DNA of 64,000 nucleotides from Actinoplanes sp. TBRC 11911. Lineage in GTDB: Bacteria > Actinomycetota > Actinomycetes > Mycobacteriales > Micromonosporaceae. Where the stretch lies: contig NZ_JABBNC010000026.1 in assembly GCF_012933445.1 (NCBI RefSeq), positions 79,723 through 143,722 on the forward strand, given 5' to 3'. A program made the translations under genes and the position numbers. Positions 17,412-25,713 of the stretch are shown one piece after another. The notes under the pieces are model-generated. The model did not search any database and had not been told where the DNA came from. It saw only the letters and a program-made list of their open reading frames with translations. Every line of letters starts with the position of its first letter. The stretch's first letter is position 1.

Positions 17412-18653
17412 GTGCCTAACGTGACCAACTATGCAAACGCTAACCGTGGCCCTGGCGTGACCTCGGCGGATCGGACACCGTCGCGGGGACCGGCGTACCT
17501 GGGTACGTCACATCTGTCCCGGCATCGGGCACGGCGTGCTCAGCCGTCCGGCCAGCCGTGGCTGGGCCTGGCGGGGCTGGCCTATGTCATCCCGTTCGGC
17601 GTGCTCTTCGCGGTCGTGCTGGGCGGCCCCGAGCGCACGACACTGGTGCTCGGACCCATCACCACCGCCGCGACGCCCGCGATCGCCACGATCGTGCTGT
17701 GGTGGGAGGACTGGCCGGGAACCAGCTTGCGGGCCGGCTGGTCCGGCCTGACCGACACGCTGCTGATCGCCGCCGCCGCGGTGGTGCTCACCGGTTTCAC
17801 GCAGGTCGTCGTCAACGGCTGGGATCTGCGTGGCGTCTTCCTCGCCACCCCGGGGCCGGGCCACGCGGTCACCTACCCGGTGACGATGGCGCTGGCCGGG
17901 ACCGCGCTGTCCGCGATGCTGCAGCTCACCTTCGTCACCGAGGGCTGGCCGCTCCGCGGGCGGCGGCGTCTGTCACGGGTCTGGGCCGGCCTGATCGCGT
18001 TCGGGATCGCCTGGGTGGTCGCTCTGGCCGCGTGGGCTCTCGTCGTCTCGCCGGGACCGATCGGTGACGTCTCGCTGCAGACGTACGGGATGTGGTTGAT
18101 CATCCTGGGTGCCTGGCAGGTGGTGCTGTTCGCCGTGCTGCCGGGCCGGCCGTTCACGCTGATCAGGAATCGGGCGGCGCGGCTGATCACGGCGAACGTG
18201 GCCATCGTGGTGCTGACCGAGATCACGTACGCGCTGATGCGCGGCCTGGGCGTCGAGAACAGCGTGATCGGCGCGATCGGTGGCGTGGTGGTCGGCGCCG
18301 GGCTGGTCATGGCGGTGCTGTTCGACGGCTGGCCGGGGACCCGGATCGGGGGCGTCACCGGCGACATCGTGATGCTGGCCATCACGGCGGCGCTGGCGGC
18401 GGCCCTGTACGGGGTGCTGGCCGCCGTCGGGTCCGGGCTGCATCTCGGCCGGGTCAGCATGACCGGCTGGATCACCCTGGCCTCGCTGAACTGGGTCGGC
18501 ATGGTGGTGCTCCTGCACGCCGCGGTGTGGAGCCGCTGGCCGGTGATCGCCCAGCCCGCATCGAGCACTCCGGAGCCCGCCGCCCTGGATCCCGGCCGGG
18601 ATGATCATCTGGCTGCCGAGCTCAGCGTTCCGGACCACGGAACGAGGTCATGA
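17412..18653 (+). CDS. Polytopic membrane protein with internally repeated GWP segments
   Basis: 413 residues from a GTG at 17412 with GAGGGG upstream. About nine or ten hydrophobic helices. A short motif recurs at the cytoplasmic ends of helices: EDWPGTSLRAGWSGL, EGWPLRGRRRLSRVW and DGWPGTRIGGVTGD. Each is followed by two membrane spans, which suggests that the protein arose by internal triplication of a two-helix unit. I do not recognise the family or function. It precedes the SDR gene by 120 bp on the same strand and may or may not be co-transcribed. Confidence 0.75.
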   Translation: MPNVTNYANANRGPGVTSADRTPSRGPAYLGTSHLSRHRARRAQPSGQPWLGLAGLAYVIPFGVLFAVVLGGPERTTLVLGPITTAATPAIATIVLWWEDWPGTSLRAGWSGLTDTLLIAAAAVVLTGFTQVVVNGWDLRGVFLATPGPGHAVTYPVTMALAGTALSAMLQLTFVTEGWPLRGRRRLSRVWAGLIAFGIAWVVALAAWALVVSPGPIGDVSLQTYGMWLIILGAWQVVLFAVLPGRPFTLIRNRAARLITANVAIVVLTEITYALMRGLGVENSVIGAIGGVVVGAGLVMAVLFDGWPGTRIGGVTGDIVMLAITAALAAALYGVLAAVGSGLHLGRVSMTGWITLASLNWVGMVVLLHAAVWSRWPVIAQPASSTPEPAALDPGRDDHLAAELSVPDHGTRS

Positions 18654-18773
18654 CCGTACGGCGTGCCCTGCTGCCGGGCTCCCTCCGGGGCCCGCCCACC
18701 GATCACGTCCCCGGAATCGCTTTTCGTTCCTCACCCAACCCTACATTCGTCATTTCACACTATTGGGGGAAAA

Positions 18774-19520
18774 ATGACGCTCAAAGGTAAGGTCGCGCTG
18801 GTCACCGGATCCTCGGAAGGTCTGGGCCGCGCGATCCTGGAGAAGTTCGCGTCGCAGGGCGCGGACGTCGTGATCAACTACCACAGCGACGCCGCCGGTG
18901 CCGAAGCGGTCGAGAAGGCCGTCCGGGCCGAAGGGGTCCGCGCCCTCTCCGTGCAGGCCGACGCGTCCGCGCCGGACGGGATCAAGTCGCTGTTCGACGC
19001 CGCCATGAACGAGTTCGGCAAGATCGACATTGTGGTGGCCAACGCCGGCATCGAGATCGTCAACATCAACGTCGCCGACTTCACCGACGACGACTACGAG
19101 CGGCTCATCCGGATCAACACGAAGGGCTCCTTCTACGTCCTTCGGGAGGCCGCCCGCCGGATCAGCGACAACGGCCGCATCATCACGATCTCGTCGAACA
19201 CCACGACCGTGCCACAGGTCGGCGTCGGGGCGTACGGGGGCAGCAAGATCGCCACGAACTATCTGGTGCGGGTGCTGGCGCTGGAGCTGGGGCCGCGCGG
19301 CATCACCGTCAACACGGTGATCCCGGGCCCGATCGACGGCGCCGGGATCTTCACCGACCCCAAGGTCAACGTGGAGTACCGCCAGAGCCTGATCGCGACG
19401 ATCCCGCTGGGCCGGATGGGCACGGTCCAGGACGTGGCGGGCGTGACGGGCTTCCTCGCGAGCGACGACGCCGGGCTGATCACCGGTCAGCAACTGGTCG
19501 CCGACGGCGGAATGCACTGA
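18774..19520 (+). CDS. Short-chain dehydrogenase/reductase (paralogue 1)
   Basis: 248 residues. NAD(P)-binding motif TGSSEGLG (residues 11-18), NAG in IVVANAGIEIV, and catalytic Tyr154-x3-Lys158 in VGAYGGSKIATNYLV with the serine in ISSNTTT. The C-terminal TGQQLVADGGMH is the usual 3-ketoacyl-ACP-reductase-like ending. The ATG at 18774 is chosen over upstream starts because it begins the fold directly and has GGGGGA upstream. It is followed 14 bp later by the alcohol dehydrogenase gene. A closely similar paralogue lies in inverted orientation at 23137-23883. Confidence 0.93.
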   Translation: MTLKGKVALVTGSSEGLGRAILEKFASQGADVVINYHSDAAGAEAVEKAVRAEGVRALSVQADASAPDGIKSLFDAAMNEFGKIDIVVANAGIEIVNINVADFTDDDYERLIRINTKGSFYVLREAARRISDNGRIITISSNTTTVPQVGVGAYGGSKIATNYLVRVLALELGPRGITVNTVIPGPIDGAGIFTDPKVNVEYRQSLIATIPLGRMGTVQDVAGVTGFLASDDAGLITGQQLVADGGMH

Positions 19521-19534
19521 GGAGAGAAGAGAAC

Positions 19535-20539
19535 ATGACAGGGACAATGCAGGCCGTCCAGGCGCAGAAGGTCGGCGAGCCGTTCGTGGTCGTCGAGCTG
19601 CCGATTCCGGACCCGGCGGCCAACCAGGTACGCATCAAGGTGCACGCGTGCGGGGTCTGCGGTGGCGAGGCCATCCCCCGCAACGGACTGTTCGGCACCG
19701 AACTGCCGCGGGTACCCGGGCACGAGATCACCGGCGTCGTGGACGCGGTCGGTGACGCCGTGACGATGTGGAACGTCGGCGACCGCGTCGGTGTCGGCTG
19801 GTCCGGCGGCGTCGACTTCACGTGCGAGTTCTGCCGTCGCGGCGACTTCACCAACTGCGTGAACCGCACGATCGTCGGCAGCTCGTACGACGGCGGCTAC
19901 GCCGAATACATGGTCGCGCCGTGGGACGCGGTCGCCCGCCTGCCCGAGGAGCTGGACTTCGCCGAGGCCGCGCCGCTGATGTGCGCGGGCGTCACCTCGT
20001 TCAACGGGCTGCGCCACTCACTGGCCCGCCCGGGCGACCTGGTGGCGATCAACGGCGTCGGCGGCGTCGGCCACCTGGCCATCCAGTTCGCGAGCAAGAT
20101 GGGCTTCCGTACGGTCGCCATCAACCGTGGCACCGCCAAGGAGGAACTGGCCCGCAAGCTCGGCGCCGACGAGTACATCGACAGCAGCGCGCACGACGCC
20201 GGCGAGGTCCTGCGCGACATGGGCGGCGCGGAGGTCATCATGGACACCGTCTCCCGCGGCTCGCTGCAGGGTGCCCTGGTCAAGGGCGTCAAGCCGAGCG
20301 GGCAGCTGATCGTGACCGAGGGCCTGGACCCGATCCCGGTCGACGGCCACGACCTCGCCTTCCCGCGGCTGAGCATCTCCGGCTGGTACAGCGGGGTCGC
20401 CGCGGACAGCGAGGACACGCTGCGGTTCGCGCTGCTGCGCGACGTCCGCCCGATCATCGAGACGCACCCGCTCAAGGACGCCGAGCAGGCGTTCACGAAT
20501 CTGCACAACGCCAACCTGCGCTCGGTTCTCATTCCCTGA
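19535..20539 (+). CDS. Zinc-type alcohol dehydrogenase, MDR family (paralogue 1)
   Basis: 334 residues. GroES-like domain with catalytic zinc ligands in HACGVCGGEA and the GHE of VPGHEITGVVD. The structural zinc loop is CEFCRRGDFTNC, preceded by an Asp where the first Cys is usually found. The cofactor motif is NGVGGVGHLAIQFA. The gene is preceded by GAGGAGAGAAGAG and lies in the SDR-ADH-ALDH cluster. The substrate is unknown; together with the aldehyde dehydrogenase it would oxidise an alcohol to an acid. Its paralogue at 22115-23122 shares most of the sequence. Confidence 0.92.
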   Translation: MTGTMQAVQAQKVGEPFVVVELPIPDPAANQVRIKVHACGVCGGEAIPRNGLFGTELPRVPGHEITGVVDAVGDAVTMWNVGDRVGVGWSGGVDFTCEFCRRGDFTNCVNRTIVGSSYDGGYAEYMVAPWDAVARLPEELDFAEAAPLMCAGVTSFNGLRHSLARPGDLVAINGVGGVGHLAIQFASKMGFRTVAINRGTAKEELARKLGADEYIDSSAHDAGEVLRDMGGAEVIMDTVSRGSLQGALVKGVKPSGQLIVTEGLDPIPVDGHDLAFPRLSISGWYSGVAADSEDTLRFALLRDVRPIIETHPLKDAEQAFTNLHNANLRSVLIP

Positions 20540-20558
20540 GCATCGATACCGATGATGT

Positions 20559-20586
20559 GCCGGGCTCGCCGCGCGGCGGGCCCGGC
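20559..20586 (+). terminator. Intercistronic hairpin between the ADH and ALDH genes
   Basis: GCCGGGCTCGCCG pairs with CGGCGGGCCCGGC with one mismatch, in the 68-bp gap between the two genes. Without a T-tract it is more likely an attenuator or RNA stabiliser. Confidence 0.45.
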
Positions 20587-20607
20587 CTGCGCTCGAAAGG
20601 AAAGCGC

Positions 20608-22068
20608 ATGACCTCTTCCACCATCGCCGGTCCCACCGCCCGGGGCCTGCTCATCAACGGCACCGAACAGCCCGCCGTCTCCGGGCGCACCACCGAGGAC
20701 CGCAACCCCGCCACCGGTGATGTCTACGTGACCGTGCCCGCCGCGGCCACGACCGACGTCGACGCGGCGATCACCGCCGCCAGCGCCGCGTTCCCGGGCT
20801 GGGCGGCCACCGCGCCCTCGAAGCGCCGCGATCTGCTCGAACGCGCGGCCGACCTGCTGCAGCAGCGAACGGACGAGTTCGCCGAGATCATGCGGAACGA
20901 GACCGCGGGCACCGACCGCTGGGCCCGGTTCAACATCGAGCTGGGCGTGAAACAGATCCGCCACCTGGCCACCATGGCCGCCGAACCGACCGGCAAGCTG
21001 CTCGCCACCGACGTTCCGGGCCAATGGTCGATGGCCGTGCGGTCGCCGGCCGGCGTGGTCGTGTCGATCGTCCCCTGGAACGGTCCGATGATCCTCTGCG
21101 CCCGGGCGATCACGGTGGCCCTGGCCGTCGGCAACACCGTGGTCATCCGGCCGAGCGAGGACGCCCCGATCACCTCCGGGCTGTTCCTCGCTCAGGTGCT
21201 CAAGGACGCCGGCATCCCGGACGGCGTGGTCAACGTCGTCACCAACGACCGAGCCGACGCGCCGGAGATCATCGAAGCCCTGATCGCCCACCCCGCGACC
21301 CGCCGCGTCAACTTCACCGGCTCGACCACTGTCGGCCGGATCGTCGGCCGGCTCGCCGGGCAATACCTCAAACCCGTCATCCTGGAGCTCGGTGGCAAGA
21401 ACCCGATCCTCGTGCTCGACGACGCCGACGTGGACAAGGCGGCCGAGCAGAGCGCCTTCGCCCGATTCTTCAACGCCGGGCAGATCTGCCTGTCGGTGGA
21501 CCGGATCATCGTCGACGACTCGGTGGCGGCCGAGTTCACCGCGAAATTCCTCGACCACGTCCGCTCCTTCCCGCAGGGTGATCTTTCCTCGCCGGACACC
21601 GTCGTCGGACCGTTGATCAATGCCCGGGCCGCCGCCCGCGTCGCCGACCTGGTCTCCGACGCCGTGGCCAAGGGCGCCCAGGTCCTGTTCGGAGGCGGGC
21701 CGGCCGACGGCGCGTTCCATCCCGCGACGGTTCTCACCGGTGTCACGCCGGACATGCGGATCCACCACGAGGAGATCTTCGGACCGGTCGCCGTGCTCTA
21801 CACCGTCGGCTCCGCGGACGAGGCCGTCGCCTTGGCCAACGACACCGAATACGGCCTGTCCAGCGCGGTGTACACCCGCAACGGCGCCCGCGGTCTGGAA
21901 ATAGCGCGGCAGCTGCAGCACGGTTCGGTGCACATCAACACCGTCACGGTGGCCGACGATCCGGAGGCGCCGGTCGGCGGAGTCAAGGACAGCGGCTACG
22001 GCCACTTCGGCAGCGAATGGGGTGTCGGGTTCTTCACCGACACTCGCTGGGTGACCCTGCTGTCCTGA
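20608..22068 (+). CDS. NAD(P)-dependent aldehyde dehydrogenase
   Basis: 486 residues of the ALDH superfamily. The catalytic cysteine is Cys294 in NAGQICLSVDR, the general base Glu260 in LELGGKNPIL, and the cofactor region VSIVPWNGPMILCARAI carries the WN motif. FTGSTTVGRIVG is the conserved glycine motif. Closest in pattern to vanillin/benzaldehyde-type dehydrogenases, which is only a guess at substrate. The ATG at 20608 follows AAAGGAAAG; the frame is open far upstream but lies over the alcohol dehydrogenase gene. Last gene of the cluster, ending at a bidirectional hairpin. Confidence 0.93.
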   Translation: MTSSTIAGPTARGLLINGTEQPAVSGRTTEDRNPATGDVYVTVPAAATTDVDAAITAASAAFPGWAATAPSKRRDLLERAADLLQQRTDEFAEIMRNETAGTDRWARFNIELGVKQIRHLATMAAEPTGKLLATDVPGQWSMAVRSPAGVVVSIVPWNGPMILCARAITVALAVGNTVVIRPSEDAPITSGLFLAQVLKDAGIPDGVVNVVTNDRADAPEIIEALIAHPATRRVNFTGSTTVGRIVGRLAGQYLKPVILELGGKNPILVLDDADVDKAAEQSAFARFFNAGQICLSVDRIIVDDSVAAEFTAKFLDHVRSFPQGDLSSPDTVVGPLINARAAARVADLVSDAVAKGAQVLFGGGPADGAFHPATVLTGVTPDMRIHHEEIFGPVAVLYTVGSADEAVALANDTEYGLSSAVYTRNGARGLEIARQLQHGSVHINTVTVADDPEAPVGGVKDSGYGHFGSEWGVGFFTDTRWVTLLS

Positions 22069-22070
22069 CC

Positions 22071-22108
22071 GGTGACATGCCCTCTCGTTGCCGGGCGGGC
22101 ATGTCACC
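22071..22108. terminator. Bidirectional terminator between the ALDH gene and the second ADH gene
   Basis: Perfect 12-bp inverted repeat GGTGACATGCCC / GGGCATGTCACC around a 14-nt loop, exactly between two convergent genes. Confidence 0.75.
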
Positions 22109-22114
22109 CCATTC

Positions 22115-23122
22115 TCAGGCGACGACGATGACCGACCGCATGTGGGCCTTGTTGATGTTCTCGTACGCCTGCTCGGCCTCCTCGAACGTGTGCTTCTCGA
22201 TGACCGGGCGGATACCCATGAGCACCGCGAAGTTCAGCGCGTCCTCGCTGTCCTGGGCGACACCGCTGTACCAGCCCTTGATCTCGTTGCGGAACCACGA
22301 GATGTCGTGGCCGTTGACCTGCAACGGGTCCTCGCCCTCGACGACGATGAGCTGCCCGTTGTGCTTCAGGCCGCGGAACACCTCGGACTGCACGGTGCCG
22401 CGCGAGGTGGTGTCGTAGATGACCGCCGCGCCGCCCATCTCGAGCAGCCGGTCCGCGGCGTCCGTCGCGGTGGTGTCGATGTAGTCGTGAGCCCCGAGCT
22501 GCTTCGCCAGTTCTTCCTTGGCGTTGCCTCGGTTCATCGCGACGGTACGGAAGCCCATCGCGGCGGAGAACAGCACCGCGAGGTGGCCGACGCCGCCGAC
22601 GCCGTTGACCGCGACCAGATCGCCGGGGCCGGCGATCGAATGACGAAGCCCGTTGAACGCGGTGACGCCGGCACACATCAGCGGCGCGGCCTCGGCGAAG
22701 TCGAGCTCCTCGGGCAGGCGGGCGACCGCGTCCCACGGTACGACGGTGTATTCGGCGTACCCGCCGTCGTACGACGCGCCGACGATGGTGCGGCTCTCGC
22801 AGTTGGTGAAGTCGCCGCGCCGGCAGTACTCACAGGTGAAGTCGACGCCACCGGACCAGCCCGACCCGACGCGGTCGCCGACCTGCCAGATCTTCGCCTC
22901 GTCGCCGACCTTGTCGATGACACCGGTGATCTCGTGGCCGGGTACACGCGGAAGTTCGACGCCGAACAGCGCGTTGCGGGGAATGGCTTCGCCCGCACAG
23001 ACGCCGCACGCGTGCACTTTGATCCGCACCTGGTTGGGCTTCGGCTCCGGGATCGGCAGCTCGGTGAGTACGAACGGCTTACCGGCTTCCTGAGCCTGCC
23101 AAGCGCGCATTGTTCCTGCCAT
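22115..23122 (-). CDS. Zinc-type alcohol dehydrogenase, MDR family (paralogue 2)
   Basis: 335 residues, colinear with the protein from 19535-20539 over its whole length, with identical blocks such as PRVPGHEITGV, CRRGDFTNC, YDGGYAEY and LPEELDFAEAAPLMCAGVT. Catalytic zinc ligands (HACGVCAGEA, GHE) and cofactor motif (NGVGGVGHLA) are intact. It forms a two-gene unit with the SDR paralogue upstream of it (14-bp gap), in the same order as the forward copies but on the opposite strand. Whether the two copies differ in substrate or regulation cannot be seen. Confidence 0.92.
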   Translation of the reverse strand: MAGTMRAWQAQEAGKPFVLTELPIPEPKPNQVRIKVHACGVCAGEAIPRNALFGVELPRVPGHEITGVIDKVGDEAKIWQVGDRVGSGWSGGVDFTCEYCRRGDFTNCESRTIVGASYDGGYAEYTVVPWDAVARLPEELDFAEAAPLMCAGVTAFNGLRHSIAGPGDLVAVNGVGGVGHLAVLFSAAMGFRTVAMNRGNAKEELAKQLGAHDYIDTTATDAADRLLEMGGAAVIYDTTSRGTVQSEVFRGLKHNGQLIVVEGEDPLQVNGHDISWFRNEIKGWYSGVAQDSEDALNFAVLMGIRPVIEKHTFEEAEQAYENINKAHMRSVIVVA

Positions 23123-23136
23123 TTTCGTTCCTCTCC

Positions 23137-23883
23137 TCAGTGCATTCCGCCGTCGGCGACGATCTGCTGTCCGGTGATCAGGCCGGCCGCCTCGCCGGCG
23201 ATAAAGTTCGTCACTCCGGCCACGTCCGAAGTGGTGCCGAGCCGGCCGATCGGAATCTGCTTGACGAGATCCGCCCGGTATTCGACGTTGACCTTCGGGT
23301 CGGTGAAGATTCCGGCGCCGTCGATCGGTCCGGGAACGACCGTGTTGACCGTGATCCCGCGCGGTGCGAGCTCGAGCGCGAGCACCCGCACCAGGTAGTT
23401 CGTGGCGATCTTGCTGCCCCCGTACGCCCCGACGCCCACCTGTGGCACGGTCGTGGTGTTCGACGAGATCGTGATGATCCGGCCGTTGTCGCTGATCCGG
23501 CGGGCCGCCTCGCGCAGCACGAGGAAGGAACCCCGGGTGTTGATCTGGTTGAGCCGGTCGAACTGCTCGTCGGTGGTGTCCGCCACGTTGACGTTGACGA
23601 TCTCGATGCCGGCGTTGGCCACCACGATGTCGACGTGCCCGAACTCGTTGATGGCGGCGTCGAACAGGCTCTTGATGCCCTCCGCGGAGGTGGCGTCGGC
23701 CTGCACGGTGATGGCCCGGACACCGAGCGCCTCGACCGCCTTGCTCACCTCGTCCGCGTCGGTCGCGTCACGGTGATAATTGACGACGACGTCCGCGCCT
23801 TGCCCGGCGAGCCCTTCCAGAACCGCTCTGCCGAGACCCTCGGAGGATCCGGTAACAAGGGCGACCTTCCCTTTCAGCGTCAT
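23137..23883 (-). CDS. Short-chain dehydrogenase/reductase (paralogue 2)
   Basis: 248 residues, the same length as the protein from 18774-19520. MTLKGKVALVTGSSEGLGRA is identical at the start, and the catalytic block VGAYGGSKIATNYLVRVLAL is identical. The ATG at 23883 is preferred over longer in-frame starts because it matches the paralogue exactly and is preceded by AAGGAGAAC. It is separated from its ADH partner by 14 bp, as in the forward copy. The intergenic spacing conserved in both copies indicates duplication of a two-gene block followed by inversion. Confidence 0.93.
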   Translation of the reverse strand: MTLKGKVALVTGSSEGLGRAVLEGLAGQGADVVVNYHRDATDADEVSKAVEALGVRAITVQADATSAEGIKSLFDAAINEFGHVDIVVANAGIEIVNVNVADTTDEQFDRLNQINTRGSFLVLREAARRISDNGRIITISSNTTTVPQVGVGAYGGSKIATNYLVRVLALELAPRGITVNTVVPGPIDGAGIFTDPKVNVEYRADLVKQIPIGRLGTTSDVAGVTNFIAGEAAGLITGQQIVADGGMH

Positions 23884-24623
23884 TGTTCTCCTTACCCGAG
23901 CCGGCGTTTCCTGCAGGAATGGACACTTGATGCCGGTCGCCGGTCGCAGATCCCTGGTCGCTGGTAGCGGCCGGACCGCGCTCGCCCCCGACATTCGCCG
24001 TCGGTGAATTGAGGGGCGTTTCGACCCGCGTCCATGTGCGGCATACGCAGCCGGCGGGCCGGAATTCACGAAGCCCGCGCGGCGTAGGCGTGACGTCACT
24101 CACGGGTCTTACGACGCTGACCCGGGCCGGGCGGCGTTGTTGATCAGCGGTTGAGGCCGCCGGGCCGGCATCCGGCTCGCGAGAATCGTTTCCGAGCCGG
24201 CCGCCGCCCCGGCCGACCAGTTTGTTCGAAAAGGGGCGGGCGGGCCCGGCAGAACGGGTCGCGCGGGATGCGGCGCGACCGCAGGCTGGACGGCTGGGGC
24301 GCTAGGCGTCCGCACCCGGCGTTCCTCGCGCGGCCGCTGCTCCCCTGCCCACTCTGGCGACAGCTGGACGGCGGCGGCGCTAGGCCAGGCGACAGGTGGA
24401 CGGAGGCGGCGCTAGACACCCTTTGTACTAGAAGGTCTGGTGCGCTTTCGCAACCGCGGGCCGCCGCGTTGAGTGCCACGGTGGCGGGGCCCGTTCGCTC
24501 GGATCCCTTTCGGCTCCCTTTCGGCGGTAGCACCTTCGGGCATCGCCACCTACGCAGGTCGGACATTTCCGGCGAGAATTGGGCCGCGGTGGGCGTGCGC
24601 GGTCGCGGACCGCACTCCGCTGC
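23884..24623. other. Non-coding gap with a 32-bp direct repeat
   Basis: No convincing gene. A ~32-bp motif, GGCGACAGCTGGACGGCGG followed by CGGCGCTAGGC, occurs in tandem at about 24356-24418, with a weaker copy near 24284-24307. A further copy with partial flanking copies is at 25882-25930. The rest is featureless G+C-rich sequence. Confidence 0.55.
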
Positions 24624-24635
24624 TTCCACTATCCG

Positions 24636-25038
24636 TAACTGTTCAGCTGGCTCCGTCGGCCGGGAGCCCCCGTGCGAGGCGACGCCGCCAGGCCCGGGCA
24701 GGTCCCAGCTCCCCACAGTGGCCGCCCCACCCGGGCGTGGGGAGCCGCGACGCCGACGAGGTTGCGGTTGCCCACACCGCAGCCACCCCCACCCCCGTGT
24801 GGGCAGCCGCGACACCGGGAAGGTTGCGGTTACCCACACCGCAGCCACCCCCACCCCCGCGTGGACAGCCGCGACACCGAGAAGGTTGCGGTTACCCCCA
24901 CCGCAGCCACCCCCACCCCGGTGTGGGCACCCACCACGACCGAAAGGTCCCAGCTCCCCACAGCGACGGTCCGCGCAGGTCCGCCGCGCATGGCCAACTC
25001 ATCGGAGGGTGAGCGGCGCGAGAAACAGCTGAACAGTT
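24636..25038 (+). mobile_element. 403-bp terminal-inverted-repeat element, copy A
   Basis: Bounded by TAACTGTTCAGCTG and CAGCTGAACAGTT (13-bp perfect inverted repeats AACTGTTCAGCTG). Flanked by 11-bp direct repeats that differ at one base, TCCACTATCCG on the left (24625-24635) and TCCACTATCTG on the right. The interior is a string of hairpins: a CTCCCCAC...GTGGGGAG stem, then tandem 62-bp units built on a CCCACAC/GTGTGGG stem. Because the unit length is not a multiple of three and shifts frame at each repeat, the element is taken as non-coding. No transposase is present; mobility is inferred from the ends and flanking duplications. Confidence 0.65.
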
Positions 25039-25070
25039 CCACTATCTGGGAGAGCCGTCCGCTGTGCGCG

Positions 25071-25473
25071 TAACTGTTCAGCTGGTTCCGTCGGCCGGGA
25101 GCCCCCGTGCGAGGCGACGCCGCCAGGCCCGGGCAGGTCCCAGCTCCCCACAGTGGCCGCCCCACCCAGGCGTGGGGAGCCGCGACGCCGAGGAGGTGGC
25201 GGTTGCCCACACCGCAGCCACCCCCATCCAGGTGTGGGCAGTCGCGACGCCGAGGAGGTGGCGGTTGCCCACACCGCAGCCACCCCCATCCAGGTGTGGG
25301 CAGTCGCGACGCCGAGGAGGATGCGGTTGCCCACACCGCAGCCACCCCCACCCAGGTGTGGGCAACCGCCACGACCGGAAGGTCCCGGCTCCCCACAGCA
25401 ACGGCCCGCGCAGGTCCGCCGCGCAAGGTCAACTCATCGGAGGGTGAGCGGCGCGAGAAACAGCTGAACAGTT
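25071..25473 (+). mobile_element. 403-bp terminal-inverted-repeat element, copy B
   Basis: Same length and ends as copy A, in the same orientation, 32 bp downstream. The 32 bp after copy A (starting CCACTATCTGGGAGAGCC) are repeated after copy B, so B appears to have arisen by tandem duplication of a 435-bp block rather than by a separate insertion. Its left flank lacks the 11-bp direct repeat. Internal 62-bp units (three) are nearly identical to each other within B but differ from those of A. Confidence 0.65.
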
Positions 25474-25568
25474 CCACTATCTGGGAGAGCCGTCCGCTGT
25501 GCGGGACCGTTGTCTACATGCTGAATCCGCGTCCACCGAGTGGGATTTCCATCCACTTTGGACGGAGC
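25472..25568 (+). repeat. Mini-hairpin array preceding large hairpin 3
   Basis: Five units of 18-20 bp: TTCCACTATCTGGGAGAGCC, GTCCGCTGTGCGGGACCGTT, GTCTACATGCTGAATCCGC, GTCCACCGAGTGGGATTTCC, ATCCACTTTGGACGGAGC. Base pairs change between units while pairing is often kept (CAC/GTG, CGC/GCG). Two more units follow the large hairpin at about 25673-25713. Confidence 0.7.
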
Positions 25569-25615
25569 TTCGCCCCCCATTGCGGCTTTTGTCCCTGCGC
25601 TTGTCCCGGCAGAAT

Positions 25616-25667
25616 GTAGACCTTGGAGAGTTATGGCTCGAATATGGGCGTAAGTCTCCACGATCTT
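25616..25667 (+). repeat. Large hairpin repeat, copy 3 (degenerate)
   Basis: Left arm GTAGACCTTGGAGAGTT, loop ATGGCTCGAATATGGGCGT, right arm AAGTCTCCACGATCT. The right arm has an AAGTCTC where AACTCTC is needed, plus further mismatches, so this copy is decaying; the 19-nt loop is intact. Confidence 0.75.
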
Positions 25668-25713
25668 CGACAATCCCGGGATGCGGCGGTGATGTCCATA
25701 TAGTGGGAACGGC

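Noticed and set aside
24151..25477. Long open frames on both strands across elements A and B, with repeated GWGWLRCGQP-like peptide.
   Set aside because: The 62-bp repeat shifts frame every unit, and no frame is conserved among copies A, B and C. The open frames come from lack of T/A.
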